Notes: generated by a model not told the origin, from the sequence alone. Shown: positions 1-7,017, numbered from the stretch's first letter. The stretch: DNA of 7,893 nucleotides from Planctomycetota bacterium (GCA_027622795.1 JAQBZA010000129.1:1-7893); one strand, 5' to 3'. Numbers and translations: made by a program.

Positions 1-951
1 GGCAATGAATCCGGTCGCTTCGTCGCCGTCAGCCGTGTCGGCAAAGAGCACGTCGCCGGCGACCTGTTCTTCGATGAAGCGGGCGTAGGGGGTGTCGGTG
101 TTGAAGGCCCGGATCACGTAATCGCGGTATGGCCAGGCGTTTGGTCGGGGCTTGTCCTTGTCGTAGCCGTGGGTGTCACCGTAGTGGACCACATCGAGCC
201 AGTGCCTGGCCCATCGTTCGCCATACCTTGGGGAAGCGAGCAGTCGCTCGACCAGGTCTTCATACGCCTGTGGATCGGGGTCGTTGATGAATGACGCGAT
301 CTCCTCCGGTGTCGGCGGCAGGCCGGTGAGGTCGAACGAGAGGCGGCGAATGAGCGTGCGTTTGTCGGCTTCGGCTGCCGGCTCGAGCCCTTCCGAAGCA
401 AGTCGAGCCCTGATGAAAAAGTCAATCGGATTCCGCTCGGCTTCCACGCCAGGGAGTCGCGAGAAGGTGGCCACGCCCGTCGGCACCGGAGGATCTGTGA
501 TTGCCTGCCAGGCCCAGTGGTCGAGCCGCGGGTCATGCTTCTCGTCAGCCACGTCGTCCTCGGAGCCGGGCCACGGAGCACCGGCATCGATCCACGCGGT
601 CAGGGCGGCAATCTCGTCGATCGCTAGCCGATCGCCGTCGGGCGGCATCATCTGCGCAGGGTTGTTTGTCTTCACCCGCCGCAGGATCTCACTACGTTCG
701 GCCTTGCCCGCCACCGCCGCCGGACCGAAGTCTCCGCCGCGGAACATTCCGGCCCGCGAATCGAGCCGCAGGTTGGATTCCTGGGCATCAGGGCCGTGAC
801 ATTCGACGCAGCGAGCCTGGAGCACGGCTTGCGCCGTCGCGTGCGTGGTCATGGAATCCTCTGCCGCAACCGCGCCCAGTGCAAGAAGCGGGGCAGCCAG
901 CGACACACAAACCGGGCGATACGTACGGGGCAAGATGCTGAGTAGCCTCAT
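1..951 (-). CDS. Secreted planctomycete cytochrome c-like (PSCyt1) and DUF1549 protein, 3' end outside window
   Basis: Reading from an ATG at 951, the frame stays open for 317 codons to the window edge, so only the N-terminal part is present. Residues 1-30 look like a signal peptide: an Arg near the start, a hydrophobic stretch, then AVAA before Glu31. A haem-binding CVECH (C48, C51, H52) starts the PSCyt1 domain, and MMPPDG at 101-106 is the usual downstream Met motif. From about 176 the DUF1549 (PSCyt2) domain begins, with IRRLSFDLTGLPPTPEE around 201-217 and RYGERWARHWLDVVHYGDT at 242-260. Full-length relatives run to roughly 700-1000 residues and usually end in DUF1553. The protein is probably exported and binds haem c. 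Its substrate is unknown; a link to polysaccharide breakdown is often proposed for the family. It is the last visible gene of the minus-strand operon, 55 bp after the lipoprotein. No strong ribosome binding site is seen; GGGAG lies about 17 nt upstream. Confidence 0.93.
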   Translation of the reverse strand, partial: MRLLSILPRTYRPVCVSLAAPLLALGAVAAEDSMTTHATAQAVLQARCVECHGPDAQESNLRLDSRAGMFRGGDFGPAAVAGKAERSEILRRVKTNNPAQMMPPDGDRLAIDEIAALTAWIDAGAPWPGSEDDVADEKHDPRLDHWAWQAITDPPVPTGVATFSRLPGVEAERNPIDFFIRARLASEGLEPAAEADKRTLIRRLSFDLTGLPPTPEEIASFINDPDPQAYEDLVERLLASPRYGERWARHWLDVVHYGDTHGYDKDKPRPNAWPYRDYVIRAFNTDTPYARFIEEQVAGDVLFADTADGDEATGFIA

Positions 952-973
952 GAAAGAAAATATGCCGACTCCC

Positions 974-983
974 ACAAATTTGT
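974..983. repeat. 10-bp perfect palindrome in the gap before the PSCyt1/DUF1549 gene
   Basis: ACAAATTTGT is a perfect 10-bp palindrome in the 55-bp gap (952-1006) between the lipoprotein stop and the downstream start. It lies 23-32 nt upstream of that start. It could be a small operator or chance in an AT-rich gap; nothing else supports a function. Confidence 0.2.
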
Positions 984-1006
984 ACGCGGTCGTGGCCTGA
1001 AACACG

Positions 1007-1474
1007 CTAGCGAGGCGACTTTTTCGGGGAAACGAGCGAGAAATCGAGGGTCTTCGTGCCGAGTTCGATATCGCGCACAAGCTCTGAGGCGATGTTGTAT
1101 TGAGCAGGAACAACCTCCTCGAGAATATCCTCCAGCGGACTGTCGGCGATGTCCTCATACACCTTTCGCTGGCCGACAACGCGGCTGCTGGTGATTTCGA
1201 TGCGAAAGCGGCCCGGTGCGAGTTCGGCTTGATAACGACCATCATTTCCGATGGTGGCTCCGGCCGAGTGAGTGGCCGCCGCATCCCCGCCGCCGATGGG
1301 ATAAAAACTGATCGCCCCGTTGTCGAGTGGCGCACCATTGAGAGAAATGGCTCCCGCAACGGTCGCTGTGGTTTTCGGGCTGCCGCAGCCTGTGAGCCCG
1401 ACGCCCGGCAGAATCAGCGAGGCGACGAATACCACACGAGCAATTCCGACGGAACAGTGGCGATTTGGCGTCAT
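1007..1474 (-). CDS. Small lipoprotein with carboxypeptidase regulatory-like (beta-sandwich) fold
   Basis: This is a 155-residue predicted lipoprotein. The chosen ATG at 1474 begins 4 nt after the stop of the DUF1559 gene. It gives a clean type II signal peptide: Arg5 and Arg13 in the n-region, a hydrophobic stretch from about 14 to 26, and lipobox LTGC with Cys30 as the lipidated residue. A start at 1510 is possible but would overlap the DUF1559 gene by 32 nt and add a polar tail before the signal. The mature part has the VAGAISLNGAPLDNGAISFYP pattern (split over 35-55), then GNDGRYQAELAPGRFRIEI. These are typical of the planctomycete carboxypeptidase-regulatory-like family often found beside DUF1559 genes. 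It probably sits on a membrane facing the periplasm. The molecular role is unknown; a structural or accessory part of a surface or prepilin-related complex is a guess. Confidence 0.88.
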   Translation of the reverse strand: MTPNRHCSVGIARVVFVASLILPGVGLTGCGSPKTTATVAGAISLNGAPLDNGAISFYPIGGGDAAATHSAGATIGNDGRYQAELAPGRFRIEITSSRVVGQRKVYEDIADSPLEDILEEVVPAQYNIASELVRDIELGTKTLDFSLVSPKKSPR

Positions 1475-1478
1475 CGGG

Positions 1479-2402
1479 TTAGAAGTCTTCACTAATCGGT
1501 TCCCCGTCATTCATGTTTCCCAACTGCTGCCACGTGGGCAGCGTGACGGAGTTGTTCACGAATCGCACCGCTCCGTCGCAGAGAACAACGCCGACGCCAC
1601 CTGGATGACGGCTGCGGGCAGCGACGTGGCGATCGCTCCCGGTCGCACAGGGAGCGACCTTGGGATCATTGTTGACGCATCGACTTGTCACATCGGCCAC
1701 GCTCGTGTTTGGCGTGTTGCGGGTGTTGAAACACCATGACATGAAAGTGATGTCGTTGTTGATGAAATCGCCCCTGGTCGTGTTGTCGTTGTCGGCCAAA
1801 GACACGACGATTTCCGACATCAAGAGGGTCTTCGAGAGGCCGTCTGTGACATCTTTCAGCGTCACCCGAACCGGAGTCTGAGCCGCCGTATTTCGGAACG
1901 GTGCCTGGCCGCTCAAGGCTCCGGCGGAATTCGCGTATGGAGCCGCCGTCCCCCAGTTGACGACGAAGTTGCCGCGGCAGCGATAGGCAACATCGGCCGT
2001 CCAGAAGGCACCCGGTCGGTCGCTGGGGCAATAGTACAGCGGCACCGTCGTGGCGATCACAGAGGTGTAGGCACTCGCCGTGTAGTTGTTGGTAAACCCA
2101 CGAGTCTTCAGGCTACCGTAGCGGTCGGCCAAGGGAGTGCACTCAGCGAACGGCCAAAGATAAGGCACCCAGGTGTTGCGGGGTGAACTCACCGTGCCAA
2201 GTGGCAGAGCCTTGTTCGCGTCGATGTAGCCATGCATCGCGAGCCCCCACTGTTTGAGGGTGTTTTGACACGTAGACCGCCTGCCTGCCTCCCGGGCGGC
2301 CTGCACGGCGGGAAGGAGTAGCCCGATCAGAACTCCGATAATGGCAATCACCACGAGGAGTTCAACCAATGTGAAACCGGTCGTTACGGACTCGCGTCGC
2401 AT
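1479..2402 (-). CDS. DUF1559 prepilin-like protein (type II secretion pseudopilin-like, H-x9-DG C-terminus)
   Basis: This 307-residue protein starts at ATG 2402 with MRRESVTTG followed by FTLVELLVVIAIIGVLIGLL. That is a class III prepilin leader: a prepilin peptidase would cut after Gly9, methylate Phe10 and leave Glu14 at mature position 5. The long hydrophobic helix spans about 11-31. After PAVQAAREAGRR the DUF1559 (SBP_bac_10) body follows, with a YYCPSDRPGA motif. The C-terminus carries H266, nine residues, then D276-G277 (HPGGVGVVLCDG), the planctomycete HX9DG signature. The frame is open back to 2789, but upstream residues match nothing and the leader sets the start. The sequence AAGG lies about 13 nt upstream. 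It is the first gene of the minus-strand operon and is divergent from sigma factor 1. The family is heavily duplicated in Planctomycetota. Secreted pseudopilin is the likeliest role, but the function is not proven. Confidence 0.94.
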   Translation of the reverse strand: MRRESVTTGFTLVELLVVIAIIGVLIGLLLPAVQAAREAGRRSTCQNTLKQWGLAMHGYIDANKALPLGTVSSPRNTWVPYLWPFAECTPLADRYGSLKTRGFTNNYTASAYTSVIATTVPLYYCPSDRPGAFWTADVAYRCRGNFVVNWGTAAPYANSAGALSGQAPFRNTAAQTPVRVTLKDVTDGLSKTLLMSEIVVSLADNDNTTRGDFINNDITFMSWCFNTRNTPNTSVADVTSRCVNNDPKVAPCATGSDRHVAARSRHPGGVGVVLCDGAVRFVNNSVTLPTWQQLGNMNDGEPISEDF

Positions 2403-2639
2403 GGTATGCCAAGCCTTTTTTGGATGAGCGGACAGGACCGTGGTGACGAATGGGAAGCTCAAGAAGAGCGAAAGAACCCCACCATTTATGGAGTGTGCCA
2501 AACTGCAGCGATTGGTACCAAATTTTTGGGAACGAGTTTTTCCGACCAAAGCAGGTACCAACCGCTCCTCAATGGCACAGAATCTGCAGGACGAACATTC
2601 GGTGAATCCGCCGGTTTTGGTGTCACACGCTGGTGCACG
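2403..2639. promoter_or_regulatory. Divergent intergenic control region between DUF1559 operon and ECF sigma 1
   Basis: These 237 bp separate two divergent genes and are visibly richer in A/T runs than the flanking genes, so promoters for both directions should lie here. I could not find a convincing -35/-10 pair or a clear ECF GGAAC/GTC pair on either strand. GGGAAC at 2528-2533 is the closest -35-like element for the plus direction, but no matching -10 follows at the right spacing. The region also holds the GGTACCAA repeats listed separately and two copies of CTGCAG (2503-2508 and 2584-2589). The plus-strand frame of sigma 1 is open across this region back to 2406, but the encoded residues do not resemble a sigma factor. 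Confidence 0.45.
2512..2561. repeat. GGTACCAA direct repeats, one inside a perfect palindrome
   Basis: TTGGTACCAA at 2512-2521 is a perfect 10-bp palindrome. Its right part GGTACCAA recurs at 2554-2561, exactly 40 bp downstream, which is close to four DNA turns. Between them lies an imperfect inverted repeat (TTTGGGAA near 2525-2532 against TTCCGACCAAA near 2540-2550). Same-face spacing in a divergent promoter region would suit a dimeric repressor or activator, but chance is not excluded. Confidence 0.3.
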
Positions 2640-3242
2640 ATGCTGGAAAACCCTGCCAATTCCCGTAGCCGACCCGAGCCAGAGGTCTACGAAGCATTTC
2701 TGGCGGTCTACTCCGTGGAATACAGCCGGATTCAGTCCTATATCCGTGCCCTTGTTCCCGACCCCGTCGACGCCGACGATCTGTTTCAAAAAGCAAGCCT
2801 CGTGCTCTGGCGGAGTTTCACGGCCTTCGACCGCGAGAAGCCATTTCTTCCGTGGGCGCTCGGCGTGGCCCGCCCCCAGGTATTAATGCACTGGCGGGCC
2901 CGGCGGCGCGATCGACACGTGTTCAGTGAATCGTTTTTGGCATCACTGGCCGATGAAGCCAGCCAGCGCCTTGTGGACGACGGGCCGTTGTTGGCCAGAA
3001 GGCAGCAGGCGCTTGATGCCTGTGTCGAGCAGCTTCCGCCGCGTCAGCGGGAACTCATCCGCCGGTTCTATGGCAACAATGAACAGGCGGGGGCGATCGC
3101 CGCGTCTTGGAACCGAAGCGTGCATGCCGTCTACAAGGCACTGAAAGTGATGCGGAAGGCGTTGGAGGAATGTGTGCAGCAGCGACTGACGATTCTCGGT
3201 GATGAACTGCCTCCTTGGACGGACGGCCTGGCTTCGGACTAA
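2640..3242 (+). CDS. ECF RNA polymerase sigma factor 1 (Rhodopirellula/Verrucomicrobium type)
   Basis: This is a 200-residue ECF sigma factor from ATG 2640, the last in-frame Met before the conserved part. Region 2 spans about 18-92: EAFLAVYSVEYSRIQSYIRAL, DADDLFQKASLVLWRSF at 44-60 (core-binding and -10 recognition helices), then LPWALGVARPQVLMHWRARRR. Region 4 spans about 126-184: LPPRQRELIRRFYGN, then a helix-turn-helix ending SVHAVYKALKVMRKALEECV. Length and motifs fit the sigma-70 ECF family paired with FecR proteins in planctomycetes. It should direct RNA polymerase to a small set of promoters, probably including its own, when released by the FecR partner encoded 7 bp downstream. No Shine-Dalgarno sequence is seen before the start. 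It is a diverged paralogue of sigma 2 in this window; both keep DAVYKAL or HAVYKAL and AL(E/Q)EC in region 4. Confidence 0.92.
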   Translation: MLENPANSRSRPEPEVYEAFLAVYSVEYSRIQSYIRALVPDPVDADDLFQKASLVLWRSFTAFDREKPFLPWALGVARPQVLMHWRARRRDRHVFSESFLASLADEASQRLVDDGPLLARRQQALDACVEQLPPRQRELIRRFYGNNEQAGAIAASWNRSVHAVYKALKVMRKALEECVQQRLTILGDELPPWTDGLASD

Positions 3243-3249
3243 TGGCATC

Positions 3250-4917
3250 ATGACTTCTCCTGGTGAGCAAGACGACTTCGACAGCCTCGTTGCCGATATG
3301 CTTCACGGCATCGCTACGGCCGAGTCAGCCAACCGGCTGGAAACAATGCTGCGGGCCGACGCGGGCAGGCGTGCCATGTACCTGGATCGGGCCCTGCTTC
3401 ACGCGCACCTGGCGGCCACGCCGCTTGCCGCTGGTCTGATCGCCGCGACGCCGCGTCATCGCATGATCGTTCCGGCACCACAGGAAGACGACGCGACGGC
3501 AGGGCGGCTGTCGTCTGGCAGCATGGTGCGCACCGGCCTGGTGGCCCTGGCGGCCGGTGTGGTCGCGATGCTCGCCATGTCGAACCACGATCGTACGGGG
3601 TGGAACGACAGCCGGATGGCGGCCAGCACGGGACCCGCCTCTGGTCTGACGGGTGGCTATGACACCCGGCAACTTCCAGCCCAGACAATCGCGATGCTCG
3701 CGTCACCATCGTCCGCAGATCGGCCGTTGGTTCGCACGACTCTGGCCGCAGCAGGGCACGTGAGCCGTCTGCGTACGGTCGGCGGCGCCGACCTGCAACT
3801 CGATGCGCCGGGTGTTCTCGGACTCGTGTCACAGGACGCCGGTGCCCTCTTTCAAGGCGGCGTGCAGGCCCGTGTCAGCGGCCCCGGCCATTCCTACACG
3901 GTTGAGGCCGCCAATCTACGGATCGTCGATCTGGGGACTGAATTCCGGGTGGACCGCGTTGACGAAGATCACATCGCGGTGAGCGTTTTCGATGGCGAGG
4001 TGGAGGTGCAGTCGCGGCTGCGGCTACCGCTCGCTTCATGGTCTTTCAACGAATTCTCCGCGTCGGGTGGCACTGCCGTCGATGCGGTCCACGGCCTCGA
4101 GGCGGTGGCCGGCGAAGCGGTCAAACCGGTGGCCGGTCTCGTCGGGGGGGCGGCTGCCTTCGACAATTCTCGAGCCGCCACCCTGCAGGTTGTCGGCGGC
4201 ACCGGCACGAAGGTCGGCACGGGACTGCTGTCATTCTCGACAGGCATTTCGATCGAGGCATTGATCGTGTCGCAATGGAGTGGGGAACTCTACGACTACG
4301 ACGAAATCTGGCGCAAGGAAGACGGCAACAGCCGCGTCTTGCTCTCGTTTCAAAACGACGAGGACAAGAATGCCGTCTATTCGGTGCCTGCGGTTGGCCC
4401 CGGCCCCTGCCTCTCGTTTGGCCTGCAATTTGCCGCCCCTGGCGTGGTGGATAAGCCTCGGTATGACGAACTCGACATGCCGCTCGATGGTCGCAACGGT
4501 CGGCCGACGCTTGCCGAGTTGACAGATGGCCGGCCGCATCATGTGGTTGCCACATTCGACAGCTTCACGGGCATCAAGGCGATCTACATCGACGGCCGAC
4601 TCCGGTTTTCCCATGCCTATCCTGCCGGCAGCCTGATCGTCAGCGGTGGGCCTGAGCCCGGCTCCATTGGCAGTCACCGAGGCATCGAAAACTTCACCGG
4701 GAGCATCGACGAACTGAGCCTCTATGACTTCGCGCTCTCGGCAGACGAGGTGACGGCGCATCATCGTCGCTTGATGAGCGGCCAGCCGGCGGTTCCGGCC
4801 GAGGTATTCAGGCAGAGAAAAGCGGGCGAGCCACCAGGCCATTGGCAGGCCATCACGCGGCTTGTCGCGGGGCAGACCCGCGTCTTCAATCAGCACTCCG
4901 GCCTACCGGTGGAGTGA
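3250..4917 (+). CDS. FecR-type membrane anti-sigma protein with C-terminal LamG domain
   Basis: This 555-residue protein starts at ATG 3250, 7 bp after the sigma 1 stop. Residues 1-90 would be cytoplasmic and are the likely sigma-binding part: an acidic start, then a helical stretch with LVADMLHGIATAESANRLE. One membrane helix lies at about 95-110 (TGLVALAAGVVAMLAM). A FecR-like domain follows to about 254 and contains RIVDLGTEFRV at 224-234 and VSVFDGEVEV at 244-253. Its front half looks shortened compared with the FecR partner of sigma 2. From about 260 to 505 there is a LamG/concanavalin A-like fold: ASWSFNE, LVGGAAAFDN, HHVVATFDS, IYIDGRLRF and FTGSIDELSLYDFALSADEV. A 45-residue tail of no known type ends the protein. 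The outer part would face the periplasm and could bind a glycan, which is an inference. Its last codons overlap the convergent FecR gene. An alternative start at 3199 would overlap the sigma gene and is not favoured. Confidence 0.9.
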   Translation: MTSPGEQDDFDSLVADMLHGIATAESANRLETMLRADAGRRAMYLDRALLHAHLAATPLAAGLIAATPRHRMIVPAPQEDDATAGRLSSGSMVRTGLVALAAGVVAMLAMSNHDRTGWNDSRMAASTGPASGLTGGYDTRQLPAQTIAMLASPSSADRPLVRTTLAAAGHVSRLRTVGGADLQLDAPGVLGLVSQDAGALFQGGVQARVSGPGHSYTVEAANLRIVDLGTEFRVDRVDEDHIAVSVFDGEVEVQSRLRLPLASWSFNEFSASGGTAVDAVHGLEAVAGEAVKPVAGLVGGAAAFDNSRAATLQVVGGTGTKVGTGLLSFSTGISIEALIVSQWSGELYDYDEIWRKEDGNSRVLLSFQNDEDKNAVYSVPAVGPGPCLSFGLQFAAPGVVDKPRYDELDMPLDGRNGRPTLAELTDGRPHHVVATFDSFTGIKAIYIDGRLRFSHAYPAGSLIVSGGPEPGSIGSHRGIENFTGSIDELSLYDFALSADEVTAHHRRLMSGQPAVPAEVFRQRKAGEPPGHWQAITRLVAGQTRVFNQHSGLPVE

Positions 4918-6451
4918 ACGGCCGCGGTGATTCGTCAGCATAGACGTCGATCTCACCGAAAAATGTTGTGAAGTTGAGTTCTCGGCCATCATGGTTCATG
5001 CCTGGCGTGGGCTGCACCACGAAGAGGAGATGCCGATACTGCCCCAGCGCACCGCGGGCTGACGTGATCGAGGAGGCCTGCTGCGCCGGCCGGGCGATGC
5101 CGGCGAGCCCGAAATATTCGTCGGAGTTGACACGGGCGATGAGCGTCCAGCCCGCTGCGGTCGGCAAATCGCCGACCGTGGGCGGTTCGTCATCCGCAGA
5201 TCCGTAGAGCACATAGTTTTGCGCGGCCCGCTCACGGTGGGCCTCGCGGAGGTCAGGGTTGAAACCCGGATTCAGGCAGCGATGCCATGAATAAACGTTG
5301 ACTTTCGACACGGTGATCCGCTTGCCGAGATCAAGAAGCAGCCCTCCGGTCTCGTTGTCGGCGAAGTAGAGGGACTCCTCCGGAGCGTCGGGATTTGATT
5401 GCCCTTTGCCATCGACGAGGATCGTGGGGGCCGCGCTGGCGATGTTCTTGCGGGGGTTCTCGTACAGCCGGCCCAGCACACGGCGGATCGTCGCTTCGCC
5501 CGCGTCCACATCGGCGGCGTCGGCAGCAGTCGGTGGTTCGATCGTGGGAAACTGAAATACAGGAGTCTCGTCGCCCCGCTCGATCCGCGTGATCACCTGG
5601 CGATGTCCAGGCTCGATCTCCATCAGCTCCCCGGCCCGCAGTAGATGGCCGGCGTCTCGATCTCCGGGATGAAAACTGACCAGCCCGGAGGAGACACCGA
5701 TCCGGCAGCGTCCATCAGGAAGCGCTTCGGCGACAAACTCGGTACCAAGATCGACGATCCGACCGGTGCGGGTGCGGATCGTAAAGCCTTTCGATTCTGG
5801 CGTGTCGGCCGTCACGGCCACGCGGCCCATCGTGAGAACCGCCGCAAGCGGTGACTCGGCCTCGAAGATCGCCGGGCCGATGAGCCGCACCGCCGCTCCG
5901 CTGGCGAAGTGAAGCCGTACGCTGCCGCCAGCGAGTTCAATCCGCTGGCCGGACCGCAGCGGGTCGCCCTCATGCACAACCGTGTCGGCAGCCACCCACT
6001 GGGCGGCTGCCACAGTCCCGAAGGAGCCGACGACGTCCGCGACAGGTTGGGGGACCATCGGCACCGACGCCATCGCATTTTTCGCAGGCATCGGTGGCCT
6101 CTCGGAGCCGCCCATGTTCCAAAATGTCGCGGCGACGAGCACCCCGAGCATGGCCGCTCCAACTGATGCAGCCAAAATCGATCCGCGGCGGGAGGCCCAC
6201 GGAGATTCGCGAGCGGCCATCTGCCGGCTTCCCGGTGGAGCCAATTCGGTGATTGACGAGAGATCGACTGGATCACCCAGCTGCGGCGATGTGAGCAGGG
6301 TGGCGTGGAGCTCCGTGCGCAGGAGGTACTCGTCGAGCGCGGCGTCATCCGCCTGCAGCAGGCCGCAGAGCGCGGCGAGCGTCTGCTCGTCGGCTATGCC
6401 GTGGCAGGTGGCCGCGACGGCGTCGTCAAACTCCGGCGAGGGAAACCTCAC
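4886..6451 (-). CDS. FecR-type membrane anti-sigma protein with discoidin (F5/8 type C)-like C-terminal domain
   Basis: This 521-residue protein starts at GTG 6451, which overlaps the sigma 2 stop as GTGA. A strong GGAGGGG lies just upstream inside the sigma gene, so the two are translationally coupled. The frame extends back to 6637, but that part is Arg/Gly-rich shadow. Residues 1-85 are cytoplasmic and begin FDDAVAATCHGIADEQT, a short form of the sigma-binding region. A membrane helix spans about 89-111. The FecR domain at about 145-285 is complete: EGDPLRSGQRIELAGGSV, LHFASGAAVRLIGPAIFEAES, then RIVDLGTEFV at 231-240 and LRAGELMEI. From about 335 to 507 a discoidin-like galactose-binding fold follows, with LLLDLGKRITVSKVNVYSWH (370-389), NYVLYGS, RHLLFVVQPT and FFGEIDVYADE. 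It should hold sigma 2 at the membrane and present the discoidin-like part outside. The ligand is unknown. Confidence 0.91.
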   Translation of the reverse strand: MRFPSPEFDDAVAATCHGIADEQTLAALCGLLQADDAALDEYLLRTELHATLLTSPQLGDPVDLSSITELAPPGSRQMAARESPWASRRGSILAASVGAAMLGVLVAATFWNMGGSERPPMPAKNAMASVPMVPQPVADVVGSFGTVAAAQWVAADTVVHEGDPLRSGQRIELAGGSVRLHFASGAAVRLIGPAIFEAESPLAAVLTMGRVAVTADTPESKGFTIRTRTGRIVDLGTEFVAEALPDGRCRIGVSSGLVSFHPGDRDAGHLLRAGELMEIEPGHRQVITRIERGDETPVFQFPTIEPPTAADAADVDAGEATIRRVLGRLYENPRKNIASAAPTILVDGKGQSNPDAPEESLYFADNETGGLLLDLGKRITVSKVNVYSWHRCLNPGFNPDLREAHRERAAQNYVLYGSADDEPPTVGDLPTAAGWTLIARVNSDEYFGLAGIARPAQQASSITSARGALGQYRHLLFVVQPTPGMNHDGRELNFTTFFGEIDVYADESPRPFTPPVGRSAD

Positions 6452-7017
6452 GACGCCCCCTCCAGCCGCTCGGCTCGTTCGATGCACTCTTGCAGGGCAT
6501 GACGGATTCGCTGGAGTGCCTTGTAGACGGCGTCTACGGTGCGGCCCGCCTCGGCCGCCACTCCCCCGACTGTTTGCTTGCGAAAGTAATAGCCCTCGAT
6601 GATCGCCCGCTGGCCGGCGGGCAGTTTGTCGAGGCAAGTTTCCAGGTGCTTCAGTCGCTCATGGATGGCGGGCAACGCCGCCTCCCGCCGGTCGGCGATC
6701 CGCTCAGCCAGACCGTCGGTGAGCAGCGTCCGCCAGCGGCGTTTCCGGTCGAGCCACTGCTTGGCCACGTTGAGGGCAAACCGACAGGCCAGCGGCGTGA
6801 ACGGCAACGACAGGTCAAACTGGTCAAACTTCCGCCACAGTTCCACGGCTGTCTGCTGCATGATCTCGTCGGCATCTTCGCGGGCCGGCACAATTGCGCA
6901 CACATACCGATACACCTCCCGCTCGCTGGCCAGAAACAGCGACAAAAACCGCTCCTGCGATCGCCCTGAGGAGCGATCTTGCGGCGGCCGATCGGAGCTG
7001 GGTAGAAATGCAGACAT
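6448..7017 (-). CDS. ECF RNA polymerase sigma factor 2 (Rhodopirellula/Verrucomicrobium type)
   Basis: This 189-residue ECF sigma factor starts at ATG 7017. A TTG at 7044 in the same frame is less likely, because it would place the GGAGGG motif inside the coding region; that motif lies about 19 nt before ATG 7017, further than usual. Region 2 covers about 22-95: RFLSLFLASEREVYRYVCAI, DADEIMQQTAVELWRKFDQF at 48-67, then RFALNVAKQWLDRKRRW. Region 4 covers about 125-184: LPAGQRAIIEGYYF, then the helix-turn-helix VGGVAAEAGRTVDAVYKALQRIRHALQEC. It is followed with a 4-nt overlap by its FecR partner, so the pair is made together. The gene faces away from the DUF1501 fragment, whose promoter may be one of its targets (inference). 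The conserved DAD motif and overall plan match sigma 1. Confidence 0.92.
   Translation of the reverse strand: MSAFLPSSDRPPQDRSSGRSQERFLSLFLASEREVYRYVCAIVPAREDADEIMQQTAVELWRKFDQFDLSLPFTPLACRFALNVAKQWLDRKRRWRTLLTDGLAERIADRREAALPAIHERLKHLETCLDKLPAGQRAIIEGYYFRKQTVGGVAAEAGRTVDAVYKALQRIRHALQECIERAERLEGAS

Noticed and set aside
2406..2639. N-terminal extension of sigma factor 1 from ATG 2406
   Set aside because: The 78 extra residues resemble no sigma region, lie in the AT-richer divergent gap, and would leave 3 bp between two divergent starts. Length and motif placement fit ATG 2640.
2403..2789. N-terminal extension of the DUF1559 protein back to 2789
   Set aside because: The prepilin leader must be at the N-terminus, so the start is ATG 2402. 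The extension also runs into the sigma 1 coding region on the other strand.
4144..4150. Run of seven G as a phase-variation site in the LamG part
   Set aside because: The frame is intact across it and encodes the conserved LVGGAAAFDN segment. A single G7 in GC-rich coding DNA is weak evidence for slippage control.
4231..4896. Long minus-strand open frame opposite the LamG part of the first FecR gene
   Set aside because: It is antisense to recognisable LamG coding sequence and has no motif of its own. It is a shadow frame in GC-rich DNA.
4894..4916. Bidirectional intrinsic terminator in the convergent overlap
   Set aside because: The stem is only 6-7 bp with a 9-11 nt loop, and no T-tract follows on either strand.
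5982..6602. Long plus-strand open frame opposite the second FecR gene
   Set aside because: It is antisense to a well-supported gene, is low in recognisable motifs, and its composition is that of a GC-rich shadow frame.
6452..6637. N-terminal extension of the second FecR protein to 6637
   Set aside because: It lies wholly inside the sigma 2 gene in another frame and is Arg/Gly-rich. GTG 6451 has a strong ribosome binding site and a GTGA overlap.
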